A stretch of 48,528 nt of DNA, taken from positions 1-48,528 of the forward strand of contig JBBDIT010000006.1 of the NCBI GenBank assembly GCA_040880285.1, read 5' to 3'. The notes under the pieces are model-generated. The model was not told where the DNA came from, searched no databases, and saw only the letters and a program-made list of their open reading frames with translations. This DNA comes from JANQJA01 sp040880285. Lineage in GTDB: Bacteria; Pseudomonadota; Gammaproteobacteria; Pseudomonadales; Azotimanducaceae. The position numbers were made by a program, and so were the translations under genes. Below, piece by piece: positions 1 through 9,851 of the stretch (position 1 is its first letter; every line of letters begins with the position of its first letter).

Positions 1-663
1 GAAGCCGGCTTGCGCAATGCAGGACATCGACCAGAGACCGTTAGCCAGAAGGGAGGTATGAACTTTGCCACCCTCACCGGTGCGTTCACGGTGCAGTAGT
101 GCTGTCACGATAGACGCGTACAGTGACACGGCCGACGGATGATCCCCCATGCCAGGCAACGCCTGTGCTGGCGGCGCCCCGGCGTCCCGTACCAGATCCA
201 TAAGGCCGGTCCTGCCCCAGTAGGCCACCAGATCGAAGCCTTCCTTGTCCCGGTCCGGACCCTCCTCACCATAGGCGGTCAGGGACGCATAGATCATCTT
301 TTCGTTAAGTAGTTTCAGGTCCTCGTAATTGAGGCCCAGCTGCCGCCGCATGGGCAACGGGTGATTGGTGATATAAACATCACATTCCGCCACCAGCTGG
401 CGCAGAATCGACATACCTTCTTCGGTTTTCAGGTTCAATGACAGACTGCGCTTGTTACGAGCGTCCATCTGCCACATATAATTACTGTCGGCGTCCGGCG
501 TACCGGGAGTCCCCGACAGAATCCGGTATTGGTCTCCCGGGCCAGGCATTTCCACCTTGATCACGTCAGCACCAAAGTCAGCCAGGATGGTGGCGGCCAC
601 CGGGCCAGCAATCCAGGTCCCTACATCCAGGACTTTTAATCCGGAGAACAGATACTCACTCAT
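1..663 (-). CDS. CaiB/BaiF family (class III) CoA-transferase, C-terminus cut by window edge
   Basis: Only the first 221 residues are present; the frame is still open at base 1. Family III CoA-transferases move CoA between carboxylic acids and usually activate a substrate for catabolism in the cytoplasm. The start MSEYLFSGLKVLDVG is typical, followed by GPVAATILADFGADVIKVE (about residues 20-38) and the W-x-x-D-x-R-N-K block near 64-71. Asp174 in GMGDHPSAVSLYAS aligns with the catalytic aspartate of formyl-CoA transferase. The start is ATG at 663, and the gene diverges from recC across about 284 bases in which I see no convincing promoter. The substrate cannot be told. With the beta-oxidation genes further right it could feed acyl-CoA degradation, but the two are 28 kb apart and that link is speculative. 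Confidence 0.93.
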   Translation of the reverse strand, partial: MSEYLFSGLKVLDVGTWIAGPVAATILADFGADVIKVEMPGPGDQYRILSGTPGTPDADSNYMWQMDARNKRSLSLNLKTEEGMSILRQLVAECDVYITNHPLPMRRQLGLNYEDLKLLNEKMIYASLTAYGEEGPDRDKEGFDLVAYWGRTGLMDLVRDAGAPPAQALPGMGDHPSAVSLYASIVTALLHRERTGEGGKVHTSLLANGLWSMSCIAQAGF

Positions 664-947
664 CAATGCAACCTCAAATATTCAATCACTTTACACAGAA
701 GCCATATTCCGAATCGTCGACATGGATAGGCCTGCCACTGCCAAGGCTAACAGAATCAGGCCGATACCGAGACAGGACTATACCGAACCCGCCCACAACA
801 GGGCGAAATTCCTGACTGACAAGAGCCCCGGCAGGCCAATCTCCGCCGGGATGAATCCGCTGGCGGGTTTCACGTCGGACACTGTTACAATCCAGATGGT
901 ACCAGTCATTGATCATCGCAAACCCAATAACAATATCGATGCGTCCC

Positions 948-3900
948 ATGTTCCAGCTATTACAATCCAACGATATGCACGAACTGGTGGAAGCGCTCTT
1001 CGCTCGCACCGGGTCGATCCCCACTGACCCGTTCACTCCGCTCACCATCGTTGTACAGAGTTATGGCATGGGTCAGTGGCTCAAACTGCAGTTGGCCAAG
1101 CGCTGTGGTATCGCGGCCAACATCGACTGTATTTTGCCAGCCAACCTGATTTGGCAGCTGTACCAGCATCTGCTGGATGACCTGGAACTTCCGAAGACCT
1201 CGCCCTATGCCATCGAGCGCCTGACCTGGTTGATCATGCGCCTTTTACCTGACTGCTCCGGCGATCAATATACCCAGGTGCGCCAGTTCCTTGATGGCAG
1301 TGGCGATCCCCAGGTGCGTTACTATCAATTGTCGGAGAAGATCGCGACCCTGTATGACCAGTACCTTATTTACCGTCCCGACTGGATACTGAAATGGGAA
1401 GCCGGTGATGATGGCGCGCCCGGCACCTGGCAGCGTGACCTCTGGCAACGTATTAACCGGGACCCGGGCCTTGATCCGAAACAGCACCGTGCCTACCTGC
1501 ATCGCACTTTGCTGGATCGACTGTCCGGCTCGCAGGAGTTGCCGCCACGTCTGCCACGCCACCTATCGGTATTTGGTTTGTCATCGTTACCCGCCATACA
1601 TCTTGCAACCCTGCGTGCGCTGGCACAGCATGTAACGGTTGATCTCTACTTCCTGAATCCCTGCCAACATTATTGGGGGGATATCGTTTCAGAGAAAGAC
1701 CTTGCCAGGCGTTCAGTGCGACGGCTACTTGGCAAGGACCGCGAGACCGACACCCTCACCGAAGAGGATTACCTGGACATCGGCAATCCCCTGCTTTCGT
1801 CTTTCGGTAAGCAGGGGCGTGAATACCTGGAACTCTTGCTCGAGATCGATGAGCTTTCTACCGACGAGGCGTATACGGTGCCATCGGGTGATTCCATGCT
1901 GGCCCTCATCAAGCGGGACATTCTGAATCTCGAATTCGGCGGCGAATTTGGCCTGGACGCGCGGCCTGAGCCCCGGGCAATCGCAACCGATGATTTCAGC
2001 CTCCAGATTCACGCCTGCCACAGCAAAATGCGCGAGATCGAGGTCCTGTACGACCAGTTGCTGCGTATCATCGACACGGACCATGACATTACGCCTGCCG
2101 ACATCATGGTAATGACCCCGGACGTGGGTACCTATGCGCCCTTCATAGAGGCCGTTTTCAATCGCGAGGCCGGCCGGAATCGCCTGCACTACACGATTGC
2201 TGATCGTTCATTAAACCAGGAGTCGGCAGTCCTCGTCGCCTTTAGTACCTTGTTGGGCTTGCCTGATGCGCGACTGACCAGCACCGAGGTAATGGACATC
2301 CTTGAAGTCCCGACCATTGCTCGCAAGTTCAATGTGTTTGAAGAAGAACTGTTGACACTAACGCACTGGGTCAAGGACGCCGGCATTCGCTGGGAACTCG
2401 ACGGTGAGAGCAAACGCGTACGCTGGCAAGTTCCGGCCAGCAACCAGAATACCTGGCAATTTGGACTCGATCGCCTGTTGCTGGGCCTTGCCATGGAATC
2501 TGGGGCGGGTCCGTTCGATGGCATTGCGCCCATGGACCTGTCAGCCTCTGATGGCGAACTGCTGGGTACGCTGTGTCATTTTGTGGAATTGCTGGCCGAA
2601 TATCGGCTAAAGCTATTGGAGCCACGCACTATGGCTGAATGGCGCGATATCCTGCTGGCCATGCTGGATGACTTTTTCGATCCCAGGGGCGCAGAAGAGT
2701 TGGACCTGGGCCTGATCCGTGAACTTCTTATTCGACTGGAAGGAGAAATCGACGACGCGGCTTACAACACGCCGCTTTCACCCAATATGCTGCGTTACTG
2801 GTTTGACCAGCAACTTTCAATCTCGCAACAGAGTCGCGGATTCATTTCCGGCGGCATCACCTTCGCAACGCTCGTGCCCATGCGCAGCATCCCCTTTAAA
2901 GTCGTGTGTTTGCTGGGCATGAACGACGGTGAGTATCCACGTGACGATCGACCACCGACATTTGACCTGATGCAATCAGCAGACTATCGCAAGGGGGACA
3001 GGTCAAAACGTAACGATGACCGTTATCTGTTCCTGGAAGCCCTGCTATCGGCCGGAGCGTTTTTCTATATCAGCTATGAGGGCCGCAGCGTTAAGGATAA
3101 CAAGGAACGTCCACCGTCTGTGCTGGTCAGTGAACTCATCGACTACGTGACCAGGGTATTTGATCATGATCCGGTCACCGTGCATCCGCTGCAACCATTC
3201 AGTGAGGAGTATTACAGTACGCTACGCCCGGACCTCGTAACCTATCGCAATGATTGGTACGACGCACTGCTGGCACCATCGCCGGTACAAACATTTGCTG
3301 ACGTCGTGTTTGAAGACGACCCGGACCTTGCCGCGGACCACATCAGTAAACTACAACAATTCTTCCGCCACCCGGCCAGGTATTTCCTGCGAAATCGCCT
3401 GGGGGTCTACTTCGAGGACAACGATATTGATCTCAAGGACACAGAATCATTTACCCTGGATAGTCTTGAGCGTTACCAGCTGGCCGACTCTGCCCTGACG
3501 ACATTACTAGTGGGCGATTCCATCGAGCTCTGGCGGCAACGGGCGGTAGCCTCGGGTTTGGTCATGGATGGCCCTCTCGGCCGGGCCCAGCTGGATACGC
3601 AATTGTCCCGTGCCCAGGAGGTCTATGCAGAAATGGCCAACATCGTTGACGTGGAAGCCGAGTGGATTCAGTCCACCCTGTACCTGCCGGACAAGCCTGG
3701 TGGCCTCGAGGGCAATGTCGGACCCATTTACGATGGCCAAATCCTCAACTATCGGTCCGGCACCCTGAGAAAGCGTCAGTTGCTGCAGGCCTGGATCGCA
3801 CACTTGTTTGCCAATGCCGATACCGGCAAGACCGCCACAATCCTGGTATCGACCGACAGGGACAAGGTACTGAAGTCTGTCATCGAGCCACTTGCGACCC

Positions 3901-4178
3901 TCGATGCCAAACGTCAGCTGGTCAAACTCATCGACCTGTACGAAGAGGGGCTACGCTCACCCTTGCCGTTCCTGCCAGAAACAAGCTACGAATATATTGA
4001 GCACCAGTCCTTTGAGCGGGCACTGCAAACCTGGCAAGGTGAATCCGCAAATGCCGAGGGCAACGACCGCAACTATCGCCGACTATTTGAGTTCCCTACC
4101 GACTTCGATGATCACTTCCATGACGTCGCAGAGCGAATTTACCTGCCACTTTTCGAGTACTGGAGCGGTGCCAAATGA
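948..4178 (+). CDS. recC: Exodeoxyribonuclease V subunit gamma (RecC)
   Basis: RecC is the Chi-recognising subunit of the cytoplasmic RecBCD helicase-nuclease, which processes double-strand DNA ends for RecA recombination. The protein is about 1,076 residues, near the usual 1,100. It opens with MFQLLQSNDMHELVEAL, then VVQSYGMGQWLKLQLA and CGIAANIDCILPANLIW, which match the RecC N-terminal inactive-helicase domain. The pattern LVPMRSIPFKVVCLLGMNDG followed by YPRDDRPPTFDLM (about residues 640-675) is also RecC-like. The open frame reaches back to a TTG at 909 and an ATG at 939; I chose ATG 948 because family members begin at this point, although no good ribosome-binding site is visible. The stop overlaps recB by ATGA, so the two are translationally coupled. 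Start position is the only real doubt. Confidence 0.96.
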   Translation: MFQLLQSNDMHELVEALFARTGSIPTDPFTPLTIVVQSYGMGQWLKLQLAKRCGIAANIDCILPANLIWQLYQHLLDDLELPKTSPYAIERLTWLIMRLLPDCSGDQYTQVRQFLDGSGDPQVRYYQLSEKIATLYDQYLIYRPDWILKWEAGDDGAPGTWQRDLWQRINRDPGLDPKQHRAYLHRTLLDRLSGSQELPPRLPRHLSVFGLSSLPAIHLATLRALAQHVTVDLYFLNPCQHYWGDIVSEKDLARRSVRRLLGKDRETDTLTEEDYLDIGNPLLSSFGKQGREYLELLLEIDELSTDEAYTVPSGDSMLALIKRDILNLEFGGEFGLDARPEPRAIATDDFSLQIHACHSKMREIEVLYDQLLRIIDTDHDITPADIMVMTPDVGTYAPFIEAVFNREAGRNRLHYTIADRSLNQESAVLVAFSTLLGLPDARLTSTEVMDILEVPTIARKFNVFEEELLTLTHWVKDAGIRWELDGESKRVRWQVPASNQNTWQFGLDRLLLGLAMESGAGPFDGIAPMDLSASDGELLGTLCHFVELLAEYRLKLLEPRTMAEWRDILLAMLDDFFDPRGAEELDLGLIRELLIRLEGEIDDAAYNTPLSPNMLRYWFDQQLSISQQSRGFISGGITFATLVPMRSIPFKVVCLLGMNDGEYPRDDRPPTFDLMQSADYRKGDRSKRNDDRYLFLEALLSAGAFFYISYEGRSVKDNKERPPSVLVSELIDYVTRVFDHDPVTVHPLQPFSEEYYSTLRPDLVTYRNDWYDALLAPSPVQTFADVVFEDDPDLAADHISKLQQFFRHPARYFLRNRLGVYFEDNDIDLKDTESFTLDSLERYQLADSALTTLLVGDSIELWRQRAVASGLVMDGPLGRAQLDTQLSRAQEVYAEMANIVDVEAEWIQSTLYLPDKPGGLEGNVGPIYDGQILNYRSGTLRKRQLLQAWIAHLFANADTGKTATILVSTDRDKVLKSVIEPLATLDAKRQLVKLIDLYEEGLRSPLPFLPETSYEYIEHQSFERALQTWQGESANAEGNDRNYRRLFEFPTDFDDHFHDVAERIYLPLFEYWSGAK

Positions 4179-7100
4179 AACCGCTTGAGAGTGAAACCTT
4201 CCCCCTGTCCGGAAATCGATTGATCGAAGCCAGTGCCGGTACCGGAAAAACCTATACGATTACGAACCTGTACCTGCGCTTGCTGCTTGGGCAGGGCGAA
4301 CACCAATCCAGGCCGCTTGCGGTAAACCAGATTCTGGTACTGACGTTTACCATCGCCGCAACCGAAGAGCTACGCACGCGGATTCGCAAGCGTATTGTAG
4401 AAGCCAAACGCGCATTTGATGACGGTAATTCCAGTGATGACTTCCTCCAGCACTTGCTAGAGCAAAGTGCGGACGCCAGTCGTGACCGCAGACTATTGTC
4501 CGCCGCACTCCAACTGCTGGATGAAGCCGGTATCTTTACTATCCATGGCTTTTGTGCGCGGGTGCTGTCCGATAACGCCTTTGAAACCGGCACCTTGTTC
4601 GACCAACGCCTGGATGCTGACCGGGACAAACTGCTCGAGACGGCGGTGGAAGATTGTTTCCGGGCGGACCTATTGACCCTGCCAGCTTTCGAGCGCTCCA
4701 TCGCCCTTCGACTGTGGCCATCACCCGAACAACTACTAACCAAACTCAAGCCCTTTCTGTTTCGATTCAATTTGACGTTGATACCACCACCGCAGGACAT
4801 CAGTGAAGCGCTCGCGCAACTGGAAACAGATATCGTTAGCGTTAAAACGCGCTGGTTCAGTGAAGACTTTGCCACGGCGATTCAGAACGCCGGCTTCAGG
4901 CAGAAATCCAAATGCCTCAGCCGCCTTGAGCCCATGGCCGAATGGTGCCGCGGTGACAGCCTTGATACCGACCTGTGGGAAAACTGGACCAGTGCTTACC
5001 TTCAAAGCGTCTTGACCAAAGCCGGCAGCTTTCCGGACCATCCACTTATTCCGCTTATCGATAGCATCGTGGCACGACAGGACCTACTGTCCCAGCTCCG
5101 ATTCAATCTCTGGCATCAGGTCACCGCCACGGTCAAAGCCAATATCGAACGTTACAAAACCGAACTGTCACAATTGACCCTGGATGATCTCCTGTCGAGA
5201 GTCCGTGAGGCACTGGCCGCACCCCGAACCGGGGAGTGGTTAGCCGCGAGCCTGGGCGCGCGATGGCCGGTCGCAATGATTGATGAATTCCAGGACACGG
5301 ACGACATCCAATACGAGATATTCTCGCGCATTTATCGAGCTACAGCCGAACACAACCTGGTTTTTATCGGCGATCCAAAACAGGCGATCTACCAGTTTCG
5401 TGGCGCCGACGTCTTCACCTACATCAATGCCAAACGTGGGATCGATAGCGGATCTGATGTGTTCTCGCTTTCCACGAATTGGCGTTCAACTGCACCGATG
5501 GTGGAAGCGGTCAATTTCCTGTTCGACCAGCCAAACATCTTCGACAATGATGCTGACATTCCATTCGAACCGGTTCAGCCGGCACCGGCGGCTGACCAGC
5601 ACCGCATGACTGACAACGGGCGGGAAGTCATACCGGTCACCTTATTCCAGGCTACCTGCGATTCCAGCCGTAACAAGGAGCAGGTCCGACGCCTGGCAAT
5701 GAGCTTCGCGGCCGAAGAAATCGCCCGCCTGCTGAACGGGGCCGATGCGGGTAAGGTTTGTATTGACGGTGCCCCATTACATGCTGGCCAGATCGCAATC
5801 CTGGTACGGGACCGAAGAGATGCACGTGCGGCCCGGGAGGCCCTGCTGGCAAAACATATTCGTAGCGTCTACGTGACCCTTGACAGTGTATTCGGGTCAG
5901 ACACCGCTGAGGACCTGCGCATTATCCTGCGGGCGGTACTCGAACCTTCCAATGAACACGCCGTGCGCGCCGCCCTTGCGGTACCATTGATGCAGTCTAC
6001 GGCCTCCGAAATCGCCGCCCTGTCGAATAACATCACTGCGCAGCAACTGGTACTGCAGGAATTTACCGAGTACCACCGATTGTGGGCGCACCTGGATGTT
6101 GCCTCCATGATTGAACGCCTCATTATTCGACGCCGGATCGCGCAGAAATGGTTTGGCAAACAAGACGGTGAACGCCAGATAACGAACCTGCGCCACCTCA
6201 CCGAACTGTTGCAAGAGCGCGCGGCAACCGCACCGGGGATGCACCGGTTAGTGAAGTGGTTTACCCGGGAGAAGATCGACGATGAGAACGCGGCGTCCGA
6301 AGAACGCCAGCTTCGATTAGAAAGTGACCGGAATCTCGTCCAGATAGTCACCATGCACGCATCCAAAGGGCTGGAATACGACATCGTGATGATTCCCATG
6401 GCCGGATTTGTCCCCAGGGACAAGGCGAGCGAACCCAGCCTGTTCCATGAGATCACACAAGGCAGCTTTACCACCTGGCTCGACTTCAGTGACAACCCGG
6501 ATCATCGTGCGGCATCGGTAAAGGAAAAATTTGCTGAAGACATGCGACTTTTATACGTCGCGATCACGCGGGCCAAATACAAATGTTACCTTGGTGTACC
6601 CGATACCCGCGATCTCGGCAAGTCTGCCCTGGCTCGCCTGTTACGGCTCGATGCTTTCGATACCGGAGACGTCAGCGCACAGTTGAACTCAACTTTTACC
6701 TCCCCACTGTTTGCGGTGACTCGCGCCGAGATGACTGAAGCCACGCCATGGGAAGAAAGCCGTGACACTCGCCATCTTGCCCCGCCTCCGATCACGCCCC
6801 TGGTTACGGACAACTGGCGGTTGCACAGCTACACTGGTCTTTCTCGTCTCATCCAGCAATCCGTATCAGCGGATACTGAAGAATCCATGACGACATTCGA
6901 TGTCACGCCCGGTTTCGGGGACGACGAGGCCCTGGCAGATAGTCAAGACAGTGGTGACGACAGCAATGGTAGCCGGTCTTTCACACCGTTTTCGTTTCCA
7001 CGTGGCCCACGCGCCGGTGTCGCCCTGCATACACTATTGGAATATTTTGACTTCACCCGGTCAGCTGAGGACCAGTTGCCACTCATTACCCAATGCCTGG

Positions 7101-7708
7101 ATCGTATCGGCCTTTTGGAAAACCGGGCAGACTGGTCCCGGACACTGGAAAACTGGCTGTCGGATATCGTCACCACGCCTCTGGTTGACGGCGTCACACT
7201 GGAACAGATTGAAGCAGGAATGCGCCTCGATGAGATGGAATTCCATTTTCCATTGGCGACCGGCAACAGCATGTTGCAGTTGTTGCAATCAAACGGCTAT
7301 CTGGATGAGGCGGTACGCCCGAACCTTACACAACTGAGCGGCATGATGACGGGATTGATCGATCTCGTATTTGCTCATGGCGGCAGATTTTATATTGTCG
7401 ACTATAAATCCAACTATCTTGGCAACACCGCAACACACTACGAAACGCCTGCCCTGCAGCAGGCCATCAAGCATCACCAGTACGACCTGCAATACCTGAT
7501 TTATTGCGTTGCGCTGACGCGTTACCTCAGGAACCGGGTGCCGGACTATCGTTATGAAACCCATTTCGGCGGGGTCTTTTATCTGTTCCTGCGCGGCATG
7601 CAAGGTGTGGGCACCGCCAGCGCCTCAAACACCACCGGAGTCTTTTTCGACCGGCCCGATGAGGCGTTTCTTGCCCGGCTGGACCAGATCATGGGAGACG
7701 CGCGGTGA
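4175..7708 (+). CDS. recB: Exodeoxyribonuclease V subunit beta (RecB)
   Basis: RecB is the 3'-5' superfamily 1 helicase and sole nuclease of RecBCD. At 1,177 residues it is close to E. coli RecB (1,180). Walker A is ASAGTGKT at residues 19-26, the helicase motif II is IDEFQDTD, and motifs such as FIGDPKQAIYQFRGAD and TMHASKGLEYDIV follow. The C-terminal nuclease residues fall at His952, Asp1063, Asp1076 and Lys1078 (in VALHTLLEYF, GLIDLVF and VDYKSNYL). All four are offset by exactly four residues from E. coli H956, D1067, D1080 and K1082, so the nuclease site is intact. The gene overlaps recC by ATGA upstream and recD by GTGA downstream, a tight operon that should give balanced subunit synthesis. 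Confidence 0.98.
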   Translation: MKPLESETFPLSGNRLIEASAGTGKTYTITNLYLRLLLGQGEHQSRPLAVNQILVLTFTIAATEELRTRIRKRIVEAKRAFDDGNSSDDFLQHLLEQSADASRDRRLLSAALQLLDEAGIFTIHGFCARVLSDNAFETGTLFDQRLDADRDKLLETAVEDCFRADLLTLPAFERSIALRLWPSPEQLLTKLKPFLFRFNLTLIPPPQDISEALAQLETDIVSVKTRWFSEDFATAIQNAGFRQKSKCLSRLEPMAEWCRGDSLDTDLWENWTSAYLQSVLTKAGSFPDHPLIPLIDSIVARQDLLSQLRFNLWHQVTATVKANIERYKTELSQLTLDDLLSRVREALAAPRTGEWLAASLGARWPVAMIDEFQDTDDIQYEIFSRIYRATAEHNLVFIGDPKQAIYQFRGADVFTYINAKRGIDSGSDVFSLSTNWRSTAPMVEAVNFLFDQPNIFDNDADIPFEPVQPAPAADQHRMTDNGREVIPVTLFQATCDSSRNKEQVRRLAMSFAAEEIARLLNGADAGKVCIDGAPLHAGQIAILVRDRRDARAAREALLAKHIRSVYVTLDSVFGSDTAEDLRIILRAVLEPSNEHAVRAALAVPLMQSTASEIAALSNNITAQQLVLQEFTEYHRLWAHLDVASMIERLIIRRRIAQKWFGKQDGERQITNLRHLTELLQERAATAPGMHRLVKWFTREKIDDENAASEERQLRLESDRNLVQIVTMHASKGLEYDIVMIPMAGFVPRDKASEPSLFHEITQGSFTTWLDFSDNPDHRAASVKEKFAEDMRLLYVAITRAKYKCYLGVPDTRDLGKSALARLLRLDAFDTGDVSAQLNSTFTSPLFAVTRAEMTEATPWEESRDTRHLAPPPITPLVTDNWRLHSYTGLSRLIQQSVSADTEESMTTFDVTPGFGDDEALADSQDSGDDSNGSRSFTPFSFPRGPRAGVALHTLLEYFDFTRSAEDQLPLITQCLDRIGLLENRADWSRTLENWLSDIVTTPLVDGVTLEQIEAGMRLDEMEFHFPLATGNSMLQLLQSNGYLDEAVRPNLTQLSGMMTGLIDLVFAHGGRFYIVDYKSNYLGNTATHYETPALQQAIKHHQYDLQYLIYCVALTRYLRNRVPDYRYETHFGGVFYLFLRGMQGVGTASASNTTGVFFDRPDEAFLARLDQIMGDAR

Positions 7709-9429
7709 TCGCGGGCGCCTTAAAAAGACAGGTCCAGGGCGGTGAATTCAACTATATCGACGCGCACTTCGCCGATATGCTGGCTCGACTGGCACAAACC
7801 ACCGGCACCAGGGCAAGCCCGGCACTCATACCATGGTTTGCACGCCTGAGCCACGCACTCACGCGGCAGCACAGCTGCCTTGACCTGTCTTCACTGCCGG
7901 AATCAGATGAGTTGATTGCGGAACTCACCTCCCTGTCCATCGTCGGCAGCCCTGCCGATACCAATTTTCCGCTCATTCTGGATGGGACGCGGCTCTACAT
8001 GCAGCGTTACTTCCAATATGAGTCACGCATTGCCAATGCACTGGCGGAACGTAATCGTTTGCTGGACGATATAGACGTGGCACAGGCGATCGAAATCACC
8101 AGGTCACGGTTTCCCGAAACCGGCTGGCAACAGGTGGCGGCGCTACAAGCATTGACCCGACAACTCAGTATCATTACAGGCGGTCCTGGCACCGGCAAAA
8201 CCACTACCGTGGTCAGGATTATCCGCGCTATCGTGGAATTGGCTGGTGAAGAGATTCCCGCTATTCGATTGGCGGCACCCACCGGCAAGGCAGCAATGCG
8301 CTTGATGGAAGCCCTGCGAGAGCAAAATCTACCGGTGGACCTTGAGGTCCAGACCCTGCATCGCTTACTGGGCATGCGCGCCGACGGCCGCAGCTACCGG
8401 CACGGACCGGAATTTCCGGTCACTGCCGATCTGCTGATTGTCGATGAAGTTTCGATGATCGATCTTGCCATGATGCACCGCCTGGTAGGGGCCCTGCGGG
8501 CCGATGCGCGCGTCATCCTGCTGGGCGACCCGGGGCAACTACCGTCAGTCGAAGCAGGCAACATTTTAGCTGACATTTGCAAACACCCGGCAGGTTACAC
8601 GAGCGCATTTGCAGACATCGCAAAACAGGTGGGCATGGTGTTACCGATCACGGACTCCGGTCACCGGTTGGCCGACGCCATTTGCGAACTCAAACAAAGC
8701 TATCGATTCTTACCGGACAAAGGCATTGGCCGCTTGTCCCATGCCATTCGTGCTGGTGACAACATCACAATTGAAGACGATGAAGAAGTGACCTTTACGT
8801 CCCTTGCTGCATTCGGGGCTGACCAGCAGGTGGCAGTGTACGAACACTATATTGACACCCTGGCTGCCACCCGGGATCCACTGACCAGGCTCGCCACCTT
8901 TGAACAAAATCGTATCCTGAGTCCGGTACGTGAGGGACCCCACGGCGTGGTCGCGATCAACGCTGCGATCGAGTCAACATTGATGGATCGTGGGCTGATT
9001 GATTTACATGAGCCTTACTATCCTGGCCGGCCCATCCTCGTAACACGCAATGATTACAACCTCGCCCTGTTCAACGGTGATATCGGCATCTGCCTGCCTG
9101 ATGAAACTACCGGCGAACCAATGGTCATGTTCCGGGATACCGAAGGCGAACCTCGCAGCTATCTGGTATCACGCCTGCCACCACATGAGACCTGCTACGC
9201 GATGACCGTGCACAAGTCACAGGGTTCAGAATTTGATCATGTCGTGCTGATGGTGCCGACACCATCGACGGCGGCGGGCTGGCAACTGATGACGCGAGAG
9301 TTAATCTACACCGCCGTCACGCGAGCACGCCACAAGGTCACTCTGTGCTATGAAGGGGATGTACTCAGGCAATGCCTTGCCAACAGAAATGCGAGATTCA
9401 GTGGCCTGGGCGACCGGCTGCTTGCCTGA
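7705..9429 (+). CDS. recD: Exodeoxyribonuclease V subunit alpha (RecD)
   Basis: RecD is the 5'-3' superfamily 1B helicase motor of RecBCD. The protein has 574 residues, slightly shorter than E. coli RecD (608). The N-terminal third is the RecB-contact domain. Walker A is GGPGTGKT at residues 159-166, Walker B is LIVDEVSMIDLAMM, then LLGDPGQLPSVEAG, and the C-terminal motif MTVHKSQGSEFDHVVLM with YTAVTRARHKVTL. The start is GTG inside a GTGA overlap with the recB stop; no other in-frame start fits the family. It is the last gene of the operon and meets a small minus-strand frame tail to tail with no spacer. The full RecBCD set indicates standard end repair and restricts linear foreign DNA. Confidence 0.97.
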   Translation: MIAGALKRQVQGGEFNYIDAHFADMLARLAQTTGTRASPALIPWFARLSHALTRQHSCLDLSSLPESDELIAELTSLSIVGSPADTNFPLILDGTRLYMQRYFQYESRIANALAERNRLLDDIDVAQAIEITRSRFPETGWQQVAALQALTRQLSIITGGPGTGKTTTVVRIIRAIVELAGEEIPAIRLAAPTGKAAMRLMEALREQNLPVDLEVQTLHRLLGMRADGRSYRHGPEFPVTADLLIVDEVSMIDLAMMHRLVGALRADARVILLGDPGQLPSVEAGNILADICKHPAGYTSAFADIAKQVGMVLPITDSGHRLADAICELKQSYRFLPDKGIGRLSHAIRAGDNITIEDDEEVTFTSLAAFGADQQVAVYEHYIDTLAATRDPLTRLATFEQNRILSPVREGPHGVVAINAAIESTLMDRGLIDLHEPYYPGRPILVTRNDYNLALFNGDIGICLPDETTGEPMVMFRDTEGEPRSYLVSRLPPHETCYAMTVHKSQGSEFDHVVLMVPTPSTAAGWQLMTRELIYTAVTRARHKVTLCYEGDVLRQCLANRNARFSGLGDRLLA

Positions 9430-9669
9430 TCAGTCTGTTGACAAATCCCCGGTGGCAAAGTGACAGCCTTCAACATCGGGGCTGGCGAGCGTATCTGCGT
9501 CACCACACATCGTCTCCACGGTGTTCGTATCGAAGTCCAAGTCCAGGTCGGCAACAGAACGACGCTCAAGCCAGATCAGTGTACCGAGCAGCACGGGTAC
9601 AACAAGGATTATGATGAACGGAATCACGGCAAGTTGCCGTCTGCGGCGGATAACGAAACTGACTGCCAT
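9430..9669 (-). CDS. Small single-pass membrane protein, function unknown
   Basis: The 79-residue frame starts at ATG 9669 and ends directly against recD. It has a basic N-terminus (FVIRRRRQ), one clear hydrophobic segment of about 20 residues (LAVIPFIIILVVPVLLGTLI, roughly 14-33), then an acidic tail with two cysteines (MCGDADTLAS and EGCHFATG). The basic-then-hydrophobic order predicts an N-in topology with a periplasmic tail. No family is recognised. The ribosome-binding site is weak. It could be a chance open frame, but the membrane pattern and the lack of any plus-strand gene here favour a real small protein. The open frame extends up to 9885 with a less plausible N-terminus. Confidence 0.45.
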   Translation of the reverse strand: MAVSFVIRRRRQLAVIPFIIILVVPVLLGTLIWLERRSVADLDLDFDTNTVETMCGDADTLASPDVEGCHFATGDLSTD

Positions 9670-9851
9670 GGACCGATAGATCTCAAACCTCTGGTGTAGG
9701 CGCCATTGTAGCCTGTGCGCGGCCGGGATTGAACAGGTCACACTCATCCTTTTCAGGCAATCCCGCGTATAGCTGATGTGATCTATGGTTAAATAGGTTG
9801 GACAAAACGCTGCTACCCCTACTGTATGCACCATTCCTGGCGATAACCAAT

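Noticed and set aside
557..1027. 156-residue plus-strand open frame
   Set aside because: It runs antisense to the CoA-transferase start and through the recC leader, with no family features.
4252..4875. 207-residue minus-strand open frame within recB
   Set aside because: Serine- and arginine-rich antisense shadow; recB is clearly the coding strand.
5869..6495. 208-residue minus-strand open frame within recB
   Set aside because: Antisense shadow with biased composition and no motif.
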